Source of the DNA: Brenneria rubrifaciens
GTDB taxonomy: Bacteria > Pseudomonadota > Gammaproteobacteria > Enterobacterales > Enterobacteriaceae
Assembly (NCBI RefSeq): GCF_005484945.1
Contig: NZ_CP034035.1
Coordinates: 930,001-994,000 of the forward strand
Direction: 5' to 3'
DNA: 64,000 bases
Positions within the stretch are counted from its first letter, which is position 1; each line of letters starts with the position of its first letter. A program made the translations under genes and the position numbers. This document shows positions 40,467 through 51,499 of the stretch, piece after piece. The notes beneath the pieces were generated by a model that did not search any database, was not told where the DNA came from, and was given only the letters and a program-made list of their open reading frames with translations.

Positions 40467-40510
40467 ATAGTAATAGCAACATCAGACGGTTTTCTGATGC
40501 TGGAGGCTAA

Positions 40511-41656
<1,146 letters not shown>

Positions 41657-41739
41657 CGGTCAGCTTTAATATGGGTTCAGAATTATTCACGTTTGTCGTG
41701 TTGATAACTTATCTTTTTGATAACGAAGAGGAAATTTAA

Positions 41740-42072
41740 ATGAGTCTTTTTATCTCCGATGCTGTAGCAGCGACTGGCGCTCCGGCTCAGGGAAGCCCGT
41801 ACTCTCTGGTGATTATGCTGGCCGTTTTTGGTCTGATTTTCTATTTTATGATCCTGCGTCCACAGCAAAAACGCGCCAAGGAACATAAAAAGTTAATGGA
41901 TTCCATCAGCAAGGGAGATGAAGTCTTAACCACCGGCGGTCTGGTTGGCCGTGTGACCAAAGTCTCTGAAACCGGCTACATTGCCATTGCGTTGAACGAC
42001 ACCAATGAAGTGGTTATCAAACGTGATTTCGTGGCCGCCGTACTGCCGAAGGGCACGATTAAAGCCCTGTAA
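41740..42072 (+). CDS. yajC: Sec translocase accessory subunit YajC
   Basis: This small inner-membrane protein associates with SecDF. One membrane segment (VIMLAVFGLIFYFMILRPQQ, about residues 27-46) is followed by the charged KRAKEHKKLMDSISKGDEVL, then TTGGLVGRVTKV and the KRDFVAAVLPKGTIKAL end. It has 110 aa, as in E. coli, with GAGG upstream. It lies 83 bases after tgt and 27 before secD. Confidence 0.96.
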   Translation: MSLFISDAVAATGAPAQGSPYSLVIMLAVFGLIFYFMILRPQQKRAKEHKKLMDSISKGDEVLTTGGLVGRVTKVSETGYIAIALNDTNEVVIKRDFVAAVLPKGTIKAL

Positions 42073-42099
42073 TTTTCGATTTTCCCGAAGGGAACTGCC

Positions 42100-43947
42100 G
42101 TGTTAAACCGTTATCCTTTGTGGAAGTACCTGATGCTGATCGTAGCTTTGACTATCGGTCTGCTCTATGCGCTTCCTAACCTCTATGGTGAGGATCCGGC
42201 GGTACAAGTTACTGGCGCGCGGGGAACCGCCGCCAGCGAAACGACGCTGATCCAAGTCCAGAATGTCTTAAAAGAACAACATATCACCAGTAAGTCGATT
42301 GCATTGGAAAATGGTGCGATTCTGGCTCGCTTCTCTAACCCGGATATTCAGGTCCGTGCGCGTGAAGCCCTCCTGAATGAGCTGGGTGACAAGTTTGTTG
42401 TGGCGCTTAACCTGGCCCCGGCAACCCCTACGTGGTTACGTGTGTTGGGCGCGGAGCCGATGAAGCTCGGTCTTGACCTGCGCGGCGGCGTTCACTTCCT
42501 GATGGAAGTGGATATGGACACGGCGTTGGGCAAACTGCAAGAACAGACCATGGATTCTTTGCGCAGCGATCTGCGTGAGAAAAACATTCCTTACGCTGCC
42601 GTACGTAAAACCGACAACTATAGTGTCGAAATCCGTTTCCGCGATGGGCAAACGCGTGATGAAGGCATCAGCTATCTGACGAGTCGTCACCGTGATTTGG
42701 TTATCAGCGCCAGCGGCGGCAATCTGCTGCGCGCGGTGATGAGTGACGAGCGCCTGCGTGAAGCGCGTGAATATGCGGTTCAGCAGAACATCAATATCCT
42801 GCGTAACCGTGTAAATCAGCTCGGCGTCGCCGAACCGCTGGTTCAGCGGCAAGGGGCCGACCGTATTGTCGTCGAGTTGCCGGGTATTCAGGATACCGCT
42901 CGCGCCAAAGAAATTCTGGGCGCGACGGCGACGCTGGAATTCCGTCTGGTGAACAGCGATGCCGATGCGACCGCGGCTGCTAATGGTCGTGTTCCGGGTG
43001 ATTCTGAAGTGAAAAATATGCGTGACGGCTCGCCGGTTGTGCTGTTTAAGCGGGTCATCCTCACCGGCGATCACATCACTGATTCCACATCCAGCAATGA
43101 CGAATACAATCGTCCGCAGGTGAATATTTCACTGGACAGCGCGGGTGGCAACGCCATGTCCAACTTCACCAAAGACAGTATCGGCAAGCTGATGGCGACG
43201 CTGTTCGTCGAATACAAAGACAGCGGTAAGAAAGATGCCAACGGGCGTTCGATTTTGGAAAAACAGGAAGAAGTGATCAATGTGGCGACGATTCAGTCAC
43301 GCTTGGGAAACAGCTTCCGTATTACCGGTATTGATAACCCGAATGAAGCTCGCCAGCTCGCATTGTTATTGCGCGCCGGGGCGCTGATTGCGCCGATCCA
43401 GATTGTGGAAGAACGTACCATCGGGCCGACGCTGGGAATGCAAAACATCACTCAGGGTCTGGAAGCCTGCCTGTGGGGGCTGATCGCGTCCATCGTCTTT
43501 ATGGTGGTTTACTACCGTAAATTCGGGGTGATTGCGACAACCGCGCTAATCGCCAACCTGGTGATGATCGTGGGGATCATGTCGCTGTTGCCGGGGGCGA
43601 CGTTAACCATGCCGGGCATTGCCGGTATTGTGCTGACGCTGGCGGTTGCCGTTGATGCGAACGTATTGATAAACGAGCGTATCAAAGAAGAGCTGAAAAA
43701 CGGACGTTCAGTCCAACAGGCGATTCATGAAGGCTATAAAGGCGCGTTCTCCAGTATCGTGGATGCCAACCTGACAACCTTGATTACTGCCGTGATCCTT
43801 TACGCTGTGGGGACGGGGTCGATCAAAGGCTTTGCCATCACGACGGCAATCGGGGTCGCAACCTCGATGTTTACGGCGATCGTCGGTACTCGTGCCATCG
43901 TTAACCTGCTTTACGGCGGCAAACGCATTAACAAGTTGTCTATCTGA
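42100..43947 (+). CDS. secD: Protein translocase subunit SecD
   Basis: This large RND-type membrane protein uses the proton gradient to complete export. A first membrane helix ([20 protein letters not shown]) precedes a large periplasmic region that includes [15 protein letters not shown] and [19 protein letters not shown]. The C-terminal five helices contain [18 protein letters not shown] and [17 protein letters not shown]. It has 615 aa (E. coli 615). The initiation codon GTG at 42100 starts [10 protein letters not shown]. It overlaps no gene and is followed by secF after 10 bases. Confidence 0.97.
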   Translation: MLNRYPLWKYLMLIVALTIGLLYALPNLYGEDPAVQVTGARGTAASETTLIQVQNVLKEQHITSKSIALENGAILARFSNPDIQVRAREALLNELGDKFVVALNLAPATPTWLRVLGAEPMKLGLDLRGGVHFLMEVDMDTALGKLQEQTMDSLRSDLREKNIPYAAVRKTDNYSVEIRFRDGQTRDEGISYLTSRHRDLVISASGGNLLRAVMSDERLREAREYAVQQNINILRNRVNQLGVAEPLVQRQGADRIVVELPGIQDTARAKEILGATATLEFRLVNSDADATAAANGRVPGDSEVKNMRDGSPVVLFKRVILTGDHITDSTSSNDEYNRPQVNISLDSAGGNAMSNFTKDSIGKLMATLFVEYKDSGKKDANGRSILEKQEEVINVATIQSRLGNSFRITGIDNPNEARQLALLLRAGALIAPIQIVEERTIGPTLGMQNITQGLEACLWGLIASIVFMVVYYRKFGVIATTALIANLVMIVGIMSLLPGATLTMPGIAGIVLTLAVAVDANVLINERIKEELKNGRSVQQAIHEGYKGAFSSIVDANLTTLITAVILYAVGTGSIKGFAITTAIGVATSMFTAIVGTRAIVNLLYGGKRINKLSI

Positions 43948-43957
43948 GGAGTGCGTT

Positions 43958-44926
43958 GTGGCACAGGATTATACTGTTGAACAACTAAACTACGGACGCC
44001 GGGTCTATGACTTTATGCGTTGGGACAACGTCGCGTTCCTGATTTCAGGTTCGTTGTTGATCCTCTCGCTGATTGTGATGGGCGTACGCGGCTTTAACTG
44101 GGGATTGGACTTCACCGGCGGTACGGTGATTGAAATCGGCCTTGAAAAGGCCGCCGATCTGGATCTGATCCGTGATTCTCTGGAGAAGGCGGGATTTAGC
44201 GATCCGCTGATCCAGAATTTCGGCAGCAGCCGGGATGTGATGGTGCGTATGCCACCAAGCGTCGGCACATCCGGTCAGGAACTGGGTGGCCGTGTTGTGG
44301 GCATCATCAATCAGGGGACGGAACAAAACGCGACGGTAAAACGTATTGAGTTTGTTGGTCCCAGCGTGGGGAGCGATCTGGCACAGGCTGGCGGTATGGC
44401 TCTGCTGAGCGCGCTGATCTGTATCCTGATCTATGTCGGGTTCCGCTTTGAGTGGCGCCTGGCGCTGGGGGCGGTCATCGCGTTGGCGCATGACGTGATT
44501 ATCACCATGGGCGTGTTGTCGCTTTTCAAAATAGAGATTGACCTGACTATCGTCGCCTCATTGATGTCGGTGATTGGTTACTCGCTGAACGACAGCATCG
44601 TGGTTTCTGACCGTATTCGTGAGAACTTCCGTAAAATCCGCCGTGGTACGCCTTATGAGATCATGAATATCTCACTGACGCAGACGCTGAGCCGTACAAT
44701 AATGACATCCGCAACCACGCTGGTTGTGGTGCTGATGCTGTATATCTTTGGCGGTGCGATGCTTGAGGGGTTCTCGTTGGCGATGTTGATTGGGGTGTCA
44801 ATCGGTACGGTGTCTTCCATCTATGTCGCGTCCGCTCTGGCTTTGAAACTGGGTATGAAACGCGAGCATTTGCTGATACAGAAGGTCGAGAAAGAGGGGG
44901 CGGATCAGCCTTCGATTCTGCCTTAA
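43958..44926 (+). CDS. secF: Protein translocase subunit SecF
   Basis: This is the partner of SecD. GTG 43958 ([20 protein letters not shown]) follows GAGGAG and gives 322 aa, as in E. coli (323). Key segments are [36 protein letters not shown], the membrane motif [20 protein letters not shown], and [20 protein letters not shown]. It is the last gene of the operon. Its terminator 20 bases downstream is cut by an IS4-family element. Confidence 0.96.
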   Translation: MAQDYTVEQLNYGRRVYDFMRWDNVAFLISGSLLILSLIVMGVRGFNWGLDFTGGTVIEIGLEKAADLDLIRDSLEKAGFSDPLIQNFGSSRDVMVRMPPSVGTSGQELGGRVVGIINQGTEQNATVKRIEFVGPSVGSDLAQAGGMALLSALICILIYVGFRFEWRLALGAVIALAHDVIITMGVLSLFKIEIDLTIVASLMSVIGYSLNDSIVVSDRIRENFRKIRRGTPYEIMNISLTQTLSRTIMTSATTLVVVLMLYIFGGAMLEGFSLAMLIGVSIGTVSSIYVASALALKLGMKREHLLIQKVEKEGADQPSILP

Positions 44927-44943
44927 TCAGTCGAATGCCAGGT

Positions 44944-44958
44944 AAACCCCGCGATGCG
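44944..44958 (+). terminator. secF terminator, 5' half, separated from its other half by the IS
   Basis: Joined to 46280-46290, this sequence would form AAACCCCGC-GAT-GCGGGGTTT followed by TTTTT, a perfect 9-bp terminator stem. The IS4-family element has inserted after the GATGCG loop region, so the CCCC arm and the GGGG arm are now 1.3 kb apart. The 9-bp duplication CGCGATGCG is 44950-44958. Confidence 0.85.
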
Positions 44959-46270
44959 CTGAGGGATCCCCACAAAATCAGCGCTAATAAACCAACACTA
45001 TACTCCGGTAGGCTTTGGCGAGGTGCTCAAGAACGGTGCTCAGCACCGTTCGTCTTAACATTAGCGGAGAGTGTCGCAGGACATTCTCCGCTAACGTCAG
45101 GTACGAAATGACCCGCCGCGATTTCAGACTGTTGGCCTGATATCTAAGATGTAATCCCTTATTTTCAGCATCATAGCCCAAAAGCCATAGGACTGCTGTT
45201 GCCAGCGTCGCCAGCAGACTCAGCACCAATAGGCGTCCTGCCGTACCACTATGGCTGGCACGCAGACCAAAACCAAATCGCTCACTTTTCTCGTCACGAA
45301 AATTCTGCTCAATCTGCATTCTGCGGCTGTAAAGTTTCATCACTTCACGTGGCTTAAATTCGTTTGTGCTGCTGAAAATAAGCCAGGGCTCTTTGGCCGC
45401 TGAACGTCCGTCGCGCTCCTGAGATTTACGCTCAATACGGCAGCGGGCATGGCGATGCTTTCTGCCCTTCGCCTCTTTTTTATGCAGGTAAAAATGACCG
45501 TCACAGCGGGAATACTTTGCACGGGCGAATGTACCCGTCCCGAGGTATTCCGGTTTATTACTGGCCTTCAGTTCCTGTCTTCTGAACCAGTTCTCCCCTT
45601 TTCTGTCCAGACGCAGCAGCGTATTTCCCCGCACCCGCCCAATAAAATCCCAACCCAGTGATTTGATATGGCGAAACCAGGCATTCTGAAACCCGGCATC
45701 AGTGACAATAATGACTTTTTTATCAGATGACACGGCGTTGCTGAGCGCATCCAGAAATGCTTTTTGAACATGAGGGTTCTGCTGTTTATCCGAAGGGACA
45801 ACCTGACTCATCAGGGGTATGGAACGCCCATCACAAATCAGGCTTGCGCGCAGAACATGGAATGCCTGTGAAGGGTAGCCGCTCCAGTCAACAGCGATTA
45901 CACACCATGAAAGTCGCTGCGTCAGTAGTGAGGTAATATTCCTGAATATCAGAGGGATATCGCTATGAAGCTCGATATTACCCAGCAGACGGTCAGTCCG
46001 TTTAATCTTGTGTTTTACCTGTGCTGTCCCGGGAAGATATCGTCCAATACTGGTCAGGGTGAGGGATGCGCCACGCGTTAAAGCAGCGGTAGCGTCGAGA
46101 AGGGCATTCTGTCGATATTTGTGAAACGGGGCTAAAGCGTCCCGGAAAAAGTTCTGGCATACTTGGCGAGCAGGCATAGAAGTGATCTCATTGAATTGGT
46201 TGCACAATCAGTAGATCACAAAACTCTATGCCTGTCTTTTTTTACCCGCCCATTACTGGGGATTCCTCAG
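44959..46270 (-). mobile_element. IS4-family (IS10-like) insertion sequence, copy 2, 1312 bp
   Basis: It has the same ends and length as copy 1 but lies in the opposite orientation. It is flanked by the 9-bp direct repeat CGCGATGCG (44950-44958 and 46271-46279), whereas copy 1 has an 11-bp repeat. It lies in the loop of the secF terminator, between secF and yajI. Confidence 0.93.
44984..46177 (-). CDS. IS4-family transposase (copy 2)
   Basis: The encoded protein is identical to that at 19279-20472, including the Asp motifs VIAVDWSG and VTDAGFQN and the YREK signature. The start ATG 46177 corresponds to 19279; a TTG ten codons upstream is the alternative. An identical sequence at two sites implies recent transposition. 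Confidence 0.93.
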   Translation of the reverse strand: MPARQVCQNFFRDALAPFHKYRQNALLDATAALTRGASLTLTSIGRYLPGTAQVKHKIKRTDRLLGNIELHSDIPLIFRNITSLLTQRLSWCVIAVDWSGYPSQAFHVLRASLICDGRSIPLMSQVVPSDKQQNPHVQKAFLDALSNAVSSDKKVIIVTDAGFQNAWFRHIKSLGWDFIGRVRGNTLLRLDRKGENWFRRQELKASNKPEYLGTGTFARAKYSRCDGHFYLHKKEAKGRKHRHARCRIERKSQERDGRSAAKEPWLIFSSTNEFKPREVMKLYSRRMQIEQNFRDEKSERFGFGLRASHSGTAGRLLVLSLLATLATAVLWLLGYDAENKGLHLRYQANSLKSRRVISYLTLAENVLRHSPLMLRRTVLSTVLEHLAKAYRSIVLVY

Positions 46271-46290
46271 CGCGATGCGGGGTTTTTTTT
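46271..46290 (+). terminator. secF terminator, 3' half after the IS
   Basis: The second copy of the duplication (46271-46279) is followed by GGGG's partner-less arm GGGTTTTTTTT. Without the CCCC arm, only a 3-bp CGC/GCG stem remains. Confidence 0.75.
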
Positions 46291-46357
46291 ATAGCGATTG
46301 AAAGCACTTACGATGTTTTTACCCATCCCGGTTCCCGGGCGTCATAGGATTATCGAA

Positions 46358-46921
46358 TTAAGGGGCTTCGGTCACGGGAGGTTGCGCAGAGACTTCTTCC
46401 AAGTGGTGCAAGCGAATAAATCCTAACTGTTCTGGTGACAATCCGCTAAGACGTAGTTCAATGGCTGCTGCGGCCTTTGGCAACAGCGTTGGCGTTACGG
46501 TAAATGACTGGGTCTGCGAATCGCGGGTTAACGGTTTTCCACTAACGGGATCGATCTGACCCCAGTCAAGCTGCGCGCTGAAAGCAGGGAGCCTGGATGA
46601 GTCGATGGTTCGGATATGCAGTAATGCACGCGTTCCGTTGGCTTCGGTTTCGATATGGCTGAGCGATACGCTGAGCTTGCCGATGTCGCTTTGTAACATG
46701 GCATGGCTTTGCGCGGTGGGAAGAAGGTATACACCGGAAATTGACTGTGCGTTCAGTGCATTCTGCTGCTCCAGCGCCGTGGCCTGGCTGGTGAGGGTTT
46801 GCAACTGTTGATTTAACTGTTTCAACTGATTTTGTAACGTTGGCATTTGACGTTGTTGCGCACAACCTGTGAGGATAAATAACGCGGCTAAGATAGCGAG
46901 CATGCGGTATCGGGTTCTCAT
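46358..46921 (-). CDS. yajI: YajI-like lipoprotein (DUF3251)
   Basis: This 187-residue lipoprotein has signal segment MLAILAALFILTGCAQQ with lipobox LTGC (Cys about residue 20). A predicted coiled coil (LQNQLKQLNQQLQTLTSQAT) and a beta-rich domain (ISGVYLLPTAQSHAMLQSDIGKLSV in the family pattern) follow. Its place between secF and nrdR corresponds to yajI in E. coli, where yajD and tsx also occur; these are absent here. The function is unknown. It converges with secF. Confidence 0.85.
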   Translation of the reverse strand: MRTRYRMLAILAALFILTGCAQQRQMPTLQNQLKQLNQQLQTLTSQATALEQQNALNAQSISGVYLLPTAQSHAMLQSDIGKLSVSLSHIETEANGTRALLHIRTIDSSRLPAFSAQLDWGQIDPVSGKPLTRDSQTQSFTVTPTLLPKAAAAIELRLSGLSPEQLGFIRLHHLEEVSAQPPVTEAP

Positions 46922-47136
46922 TTCTGCCGTTCCCCTTTGAGTTTTATATACACTAATACCTTAGTTTCTTTTGCTGACAGTGTAGCTATGATTGTAGGCA
47001 AGTCATAGACAAGCGGGCTTTTTTCATGCCGTTGCCTGGTCTGCGAACCGCTTCGCAACAATGCTCAGGAGTTTTGGTTACTCGGTTGATTCAGGGTAAA
47101 CTCTCCATACGTTAGGGATTTCTGGTCAAAAACATC

Positions 47137-47592
47137 ATGCATTGTCCATTTTGTTCTGCTGTTGATACCAAAGTCATCGATTCCCGCCTGGTTGGTGAAG
47201 GCTCGCAGGTGCGCCGACGTCGGCAGTGTCTGGTGTGTAATGAGCGTTTTACCACATTTGAAATCGCTGAGCTGGTTATGCCCCGGATAGTAAAAAGCAG
47301 CGATATACGCGAACCTTTCAATGAAGATAAATTGCGTAGCGGCATGCTTAAGGCGCTGGAGAAACGGCCTGTCAGTTCTGATGATGTTGAAATGGCGATT
47401 AATCATATTAAGTCTCACTTGCGCGCCACGGGCGAACGTGAAGTAACGGCTAAAATGGTCGGCAATCTGGTTATGGACGCGCTTAAAAAATTGGACAAAG
47501 TCGCCTATATCCGGTTTGCGTCGGTGTATCGCAGTTTCGAGGACATTCGGGAGTTTGGTGAAGAGATTGCCCGCCTACAGGATAAAACCTGA
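47137..47592 (+). CDS. nrdR: Transcriptional repressor NrdR
   Basis: This zinc-finger/ATP-cone protein represses ribonucleotide reductase genes. The N-terminal zinc ribbon is [17 protein letters not shown]...CLVCNERF. The ATP-cone follows ([32 protein letters not shown]). It ends [10 protein letters not shown]. It has 151 aa (E. coli 149). It is the first gene of the nrdR-ribD-ribH-nusB-thiL-pgpA series, 41 bases before ribD. Confidence 0.96.
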   Translation: MHCPFCSAVDTKVIDSRLVGEGSQVRRRRQCLVCNERFTTFEIAELVMPRIVKSSDIREPFNEDKLRSGMLKALEKRPVSSDDVEMAINHIKSHLRATGEREVTAKMVGNLVMDALKKLDKVAYIRFASVYRSFEDIREFGEEIARLQDKT

Positions 47593-47633
47593 TGTGACAG
47601 CTTATTTGTCCCCAGAAACAAGAGGTTCAGGGA

Positions 47634-48770
47634 ATGGTTATTCCGCAGGATAATACGAGGGTTCCGTACGATGAGCGGTATATGGCGCGGGCGCTTGAGT
47701 TGGCGCGCCGTGGGCGTTATACGACATCGCCCAACCCGAATGTGGGTTGTGTGATTGTGCGCGACGGTGAGATTGTCGGGGAAGGCTATCACCTGCGCGC
47801 CGGTGAGCCTCATGCGGAAGTGCATGCACTGCGTATGGCGGGTGAACGAGCGCAGGGCGCAACCGCGTATGTCACGCTGGAGCCATGCAGTCATCATGGC
47901 AGAACCCCGCCTTGCGCCGATGCGCTCATCGCGGCAGGCGTTGTACGCGTTGTCGCCGCGATGCAGGACCCGAATCCACAGGTGGCGGGACGCGGCCTGT
48001 ACCGTCTGCAACAGGCCGGTATCGAAGTGAGTCATGGCTTGATGATGGCTGAAGCAGAGAACGTCAATCCCGGATTTCTAAAGCGCATGCGCACTGGATT
48101 CCCTTTCGTGCGGCTAAAAATGGCCGCCTCGCTGGATGGGCGCACGGCGATGGCGTCAGGCGAAAGCCAGTGGATCACGTCAGTGCAGGCGAGGCGTGAC
48201 GTTCAGCGTTTTCGTGCTGAAAGCGCCGCTATTTTAAGCAGTAGCGCCACCGTGTTGGCGGATGATCCCGCGTTAACCGTTCGTTGGTCTGAGCTGAATA
48301 CGGACATACAGCGGGCTTATCCAGAGGCGAACGTCGCTCAGCCGGTACGAATCATTATCGATAGCCAACAGCGTGTGACACCGCAGCATCGTATTATTTC
48401 ACAGCCGGGGCAAACCTGGCTGGCACGTCTTCAGCAAGATGAACTGGTTTGGCCTGACTGCGTCGAGCAGTTAAAGTTGCCGCCGCATCAGGGCGGTGTT
48501 GATTTGGTCGCGCTGATGATGATTCTGGGCAAGCGACAAATTAACTCTGTGTGGGTTGAAGCGGGCGCGAAGTTAGCGGGCGCATTATTAAGTGCGGGTG
48601 TGGTCGATGAGCTTATCGTGTATTTCGCACCAATGCTTTTAGGGGATCAAGCTCGCCCGCTGTGCGTATTGCCGGGATTAAATGCACTGTCGCTGGCCCC
48701 TGAGTTTGAGATAAATGATGTCCGCCTGATCGGGCCGGACTTACGTGTGCGGTTGAAACCAAAAACGTGA
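47634..48770 (+). CDS. ribD: Bifunctional riboflavin deaminase/reductase RibD
   Basis: This enzyme catalyses two successive steps of riboflavin synthesis. The N-terminal deaminase has zinc motif GEPHAEVHALRMAG and TLEPCSHHGRTPPCADAL. The C-terminal reductase has LKMAASLDGRTAMASGESQWI, FRAESAAILSSSATVLADDP and VEAGAKLAGALLSAGVVDEL. It has 378 aa. ATG 47634 follows AGGGA. Compared with E. coli it has about 10 extra N-terminal residues (MVIPQDNTRVP); an alternative start downstream is possible. Confidence 0.95.
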   Translation: MVIPQDNTRVPYDERYMARALELARRGRYTTSPNPNVGCVIVRDGEIVGEGYHLRAGEPHAEVHALRMAGERAQGATAYVTLEPCSHHGRTPPCADALIAAGVVRVVAAMQDPNPQVAGRGLYRLQQAGIEVSHGLMMAEAENVNPGFLKRMRTGFPFVRLKMAASLDGRTAMASGESQWITSVQARRDVQRFRAESAAILSSSATVLADDPALTVRWSELNTDIQRAYPEANVAQPVRIIIDSQQRVTPQHRIISQPGQTWLARLQQDELVWPDCVEQLKLPPHQGGVDLVALMMILGKRQINSVWVEAGAKLAGALLSAGVVDELIVYFAPMLLGDQARPLCVLPGLNALSLAPEFEINDVRLIGPDLRVRLKPKT

Positions 48771-48869
48771 CACGGCTGGGTTCGCATCGGACAAAACCGG
48801 ATACGTAACCGGAAGAATATGGTAGAATCCGCCCCCCTGCGGGGTATAAAGACCAGATAAAGGAAAGCT

Positions 48870-49346
48870 ATGAACGTTATTGAAGGTATTGTTGCTACTC
48901 CTGATGCCCGCGTGGCGATTGCAATTGCTCGTTTTAACCATTTCATTAATGACAGCCTGTTGGAAGGCGCGATTGACGCGTTAAAGCGTATCGGCCAGGT
49001 TAAAGACGACAATATTACCGTGGTTTGGGTTCCTGGCGCCTATGAGCTGCCGTTAGCCGTTCGCGCGCTGACCAAGAGCACAGAAAACGGTGGTTTCGAT
49101 GCAGTTGTTGCGTTGGGGACGGTTATCCGCGGTGGAACCGCCCATTTTGAATTTGTTGCCGGCGAATGCAGTTCCGGTTTGTCTCATGTCGCCATGAGCA
49201 GTGAAATCCCCGTTGCTTTTGGAGTGCTGACGACAGAGAGCATTGAGCAGGCGATTGAGCGCGCTGGCACCAAAGCGGGTAATAAAGGCGCAGAAGCTGC
49301 CTTGACCGCGTTAGAAATGATTAATGTATTAAAAGCCATCAAGTAA
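48870..49346 (+). CDS. ribH: 6,7-dimethyl-8-ribityllumazine synthase
   Basis: This enzyme condenses the ribityl-pyrimidine and dihydroxybutanone phosphate in riboflavin synthesis, as a large icosahedral or smaller assembly. It starts [20 protein letters not shown] and has [53 protein letters not shown] (active-site His) and [24 protein letters not shown]. It has 158 aa, with AAAGGA upstream. About 100 bases separate it from ribD, so it may have its own promoter. Confidence 0.96.
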   Translation: MNVIEGIVATPDARVAIAIARFNHFINDSLLEGAIDALKRIGQVKDDNITVVWVPGAYELPLAVRALTKSTENGGFDAVVALGTVIRGGTAHFEFVAGECSSGLSHVAMSSEIPVAFGVLTTESIEQAIERAGTKAGNKGAEAALTALEMINVLKAIK

Positions 49347-49373
49347 GCCTGATTATTAAGTAAGGGGAATTCC

Positions 49374-49796
49374 GTGAAACCTGCTGCTCGTCGCCGCGCC
49401 CGTGAATGTGCGGTTCAAGCGCTTTATTCCTGGCAGTTGTCTCAGAACGATATTGCCGATATTGAACTACAATTCCTGAGTGAGCAGGATGTCAAAGATG
49501 TCGACATCACCTACTTTCGTGAGCTGCTGGCAGGGGTAGCTATCCAGGCTGAGACACTTGATCGGTTGATGGCGCCTTTCCTGTCGCGCCAACTAGATGA
49601 ACTGGGTCAGGTTGAACGAGCCATTTTGCGTCTGGCGATGTTTGAGCTCAGTAAACGCGACGATGTCCCTTACAAGGTGGCCATCAATGAGGCCATCGAA
49701 CTGGCCAAAATGTTTGGCGCCGAGGATAGCCATAAATTCGTGAATGGCGTACTCGACAAAGCCGCACCGTCGGTAAGAAAAACGAAGAAAAAATAA
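49374..49796 (+). CDS. nusB: Transcription antitermination factor NusB
   Basis: This all-helical RNA-binding protein joins NusE at boxA of rRNA operons. It begins [20 protein letters not shown] and has [23 protein letters not shown], then [20 protein letters not shown] and [11 protein letters not shown]. It has 140 aa (E. coli 139). GTG 49374 is the start, with AAGGGGA upstream. Confidence 0.96.
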   Translation: MKPAARRRARECAVQALYSWQLSQNDIADIELQFLSEQDVKDVDITYFRELLAGVAIQAETLDRLMAPFLSRQLDELGQVERAILRLAMFELSKRDDVPYKVAINEAIELAKMFGAEDSHKFVNGVLDKAAPSVRKTKKK

Positions 49797-49801
49797 GTGA
49801 G

Positions 49802-49826
49802 TCAGGGCCGGGTTATCCGGCCCTGA
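49802..49826 (+). terminator. Hairpin between nusB and thiL
   Basis: Ten-bp stem TCAGGGCCGG / CCGGCCCTGA, followed by TCTTGTCT. The T-run is poor, so it may only attenuate transcription into thiL. Confidence 0.6.
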
Positions 49827-49859
49827 TCTTGTCTGGATTAAACTCTGGCTGGAAAGGTT

Positions 49860-50855
49860 ATGGTTGAAGGAGAGTTTGACCTTATTGCCCGCTATTTCAA
49901 TCGGGTTAGAAATTCACGCCGTGATGTGGAATTAGGAATCGGTGACGATTGTGCGTTACTTACGCTGGCAGACAAACAATGGCTGGCGGTGAGCACCGAT
50001 ACGTTGGTATCCGGCATTCATTTTCTGCCCGATATCAATCCTGCCGATCTGGGATACAAATCACTGGCGGTAAACTTAAGTGATCTGGCGGCGATGGGTG
50101 CCGATCCTGCCTGGCTTTCTCTGGCCATTACTCTGCCTGAAAACAAAAGCGACTGGTTGTCTGTTTATAGCGATAGCCTGTTCGAGCTACTCGATTACTA
50201 TGGTATGCAACTCATCGGCGGCGATACAACGCGTGGTCCGTTAAGCCTGACGCTGACAATTCATGGTTTGGTTCCGGCTGGTCGGGCATTGACCCGTCGG
50301 GGGGCCAGAATTGGCGACTGGATTTATGTTACCGGGTCATTGGGCGACAGCGCCGCCGGGTTGGCCATTCTGCAAAACCGGTTGCAAATCTCCAACACCG
50401 AAGCCCGCAACGCTTTGCTTCAACGCCATCTGCGGCCACAGCCCAGGATACTGCAAGGTCAGGCATTGCGGGATCTGGCCAGTTCAGCGATTGACATCTC
50501 CGACGGTTTGGTTGCCGATCTAAAGCACATTCTGAAAGCCAGTGAGTGCGGCGCACGGATTAATCTGGATACGCTTCCTCGATCTCACTGGTTACATGAC
50601 TGTGTTGATAAACATCAGGTTGATGAACAACTGGCATTGCATTGGGCGCTATCAGGCGGCGAGGATTATGAACTGTGCTTTACCGTACCCGAGATTAATC
50701 GTGGGGCCTTGGATATCGTTCTCGGACACTTAGGCGCAGACTATACGTGTATTGGGCAAATCGGGCCTTCATCGGAAGGATTGCGCTTCTTCCTGGGTGA
50801 AAAAGAGGTTGAGTTTGATGGGAAGGGGTATGACCATTTTAGTAAGCAAAACTAA
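49860..50855 (+). CDS. thiL: Thiamine-monophosphate kinase
   Basis: This enzyme phosphorylates thiamine monophosphate to the pyrophosphate. It is a PurM-like ATP-grasp-type fold with [10 protein letters not shown] at the N-terminus, the nucleotide/Mg motif [51 protein letters not shown] and [16 protein letters not shown]. It has 331 aa. Its 3' end overlaps the start of pgpA by 26 bases. Confidence 0.95.
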   Translation: MVEGEFDLIARYFNRVRNSRRDVELGIGDDCALLTLADKQWLAVSTDTLVSGIHFLPDINPADLGYKSLAVNLSDLAAMGADPAWLSLAITLPENKSDWLSVYSDSLFELLDYYGMQLIGGDTTRGPLSLTLTIHGLVPAGRALTRRGARIGDWIYVTGSLGDSAAGLAILQNRLQISNTEARNALLQRHLRPQPRILQGQALRDLASSAIDISDGLVADLKHILKASECGARINLDTLPRSHWLHDCVDKHQVDEQLALHWALSGGEDYELCFTVPEINRGALDIVLGHLGADYTCIGQIGPSSEGLRFFLGEKEVEFDGKGYDHFSKQN

Positions 50856-51342
50856 AGGGGCTGATACCGCCAGGTGCCGGCTACGCATGGATAACCCGTG
50901 GCATCTGCTGGCAACCGGTTTTGGCAGCGGTTTAACTCCCTGGCTGCCCGGCACAATGGGATCGTTGGCAGCGATCCCATTGTGGTATCTGATGTCATTT
51001 CTTCCTCTTGAACTTTATTCGTTATTGGTCATGCTGAGTATTTGCATCGGCGTATATCTGTGCCATCAGACGGCTAAAGACATGGGCGTCCATGATCACG
51101 GCAGCATCGTCTGGGACGAGTTTGTCGGCATGTGGATAACGTTGATGGCGTTGCCTGTGAATGAATGGCAATGGGTTGTCGCAGGTTTTGTCGTGTTCCG
51201 CTGTCTGGATATCTGGAAACCCTGGCCGATCCGCTGGTTTGATCGCAATGTGCATGGCGGCATGGGCATCATGATTGACGATATCGTGGCCGGTGTGATT
51301 GCTGCCGGGGTTCTGTATGGCATGGGGCAATATTGGCTGTAG
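50830..51342 (+). CDS. pgpA: Phosphatidylglycerophosphatase A
   Basis: This inner-membrane enzyme dephosphorylates phosphatidylglycerol phosphate. ATG 50830 ([12 protein letters not shown]) has AAGGGG before it and aligns with the E. coli start; the frame is open further upstream inside thiL. Conserved parts are [54 protein letters not shown] and [18 protein letters not shown]. It has 170 aa. In E. coli yajO follows; here a block of candidate effector genes takes its place. Confidence 0.94.
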   Translation: MTILVSKTKGADTARCRLRMDNPWHLLATGFGSGLTPWLPGTMGSLAAIPLWYLMSFLPLELYSLLVMLSICIGVYLCHQTAKDMGVHDHGSIVWDEFVGMWITLMALPVNEWQWVVAGFVVFRCLDIWKPWPIRWFDRNVHGGMGIMIDDIVAGVIAAGVLYGMGQYWL

Positions 51343-51499
51343 TTTTAACTGTATGAGTCAGCATCCCCTGGGGTTTGTGAAGGCACGCCCGACGTCTCCC
51401 TTATTATTAATGGTTATGACTATGTCGTGTCTATGCCTCCGGCAAGGGTGCGGCACGAGCGATTTTTTGAATGATGGGATCTTAGGCAGGGCATCGGGG

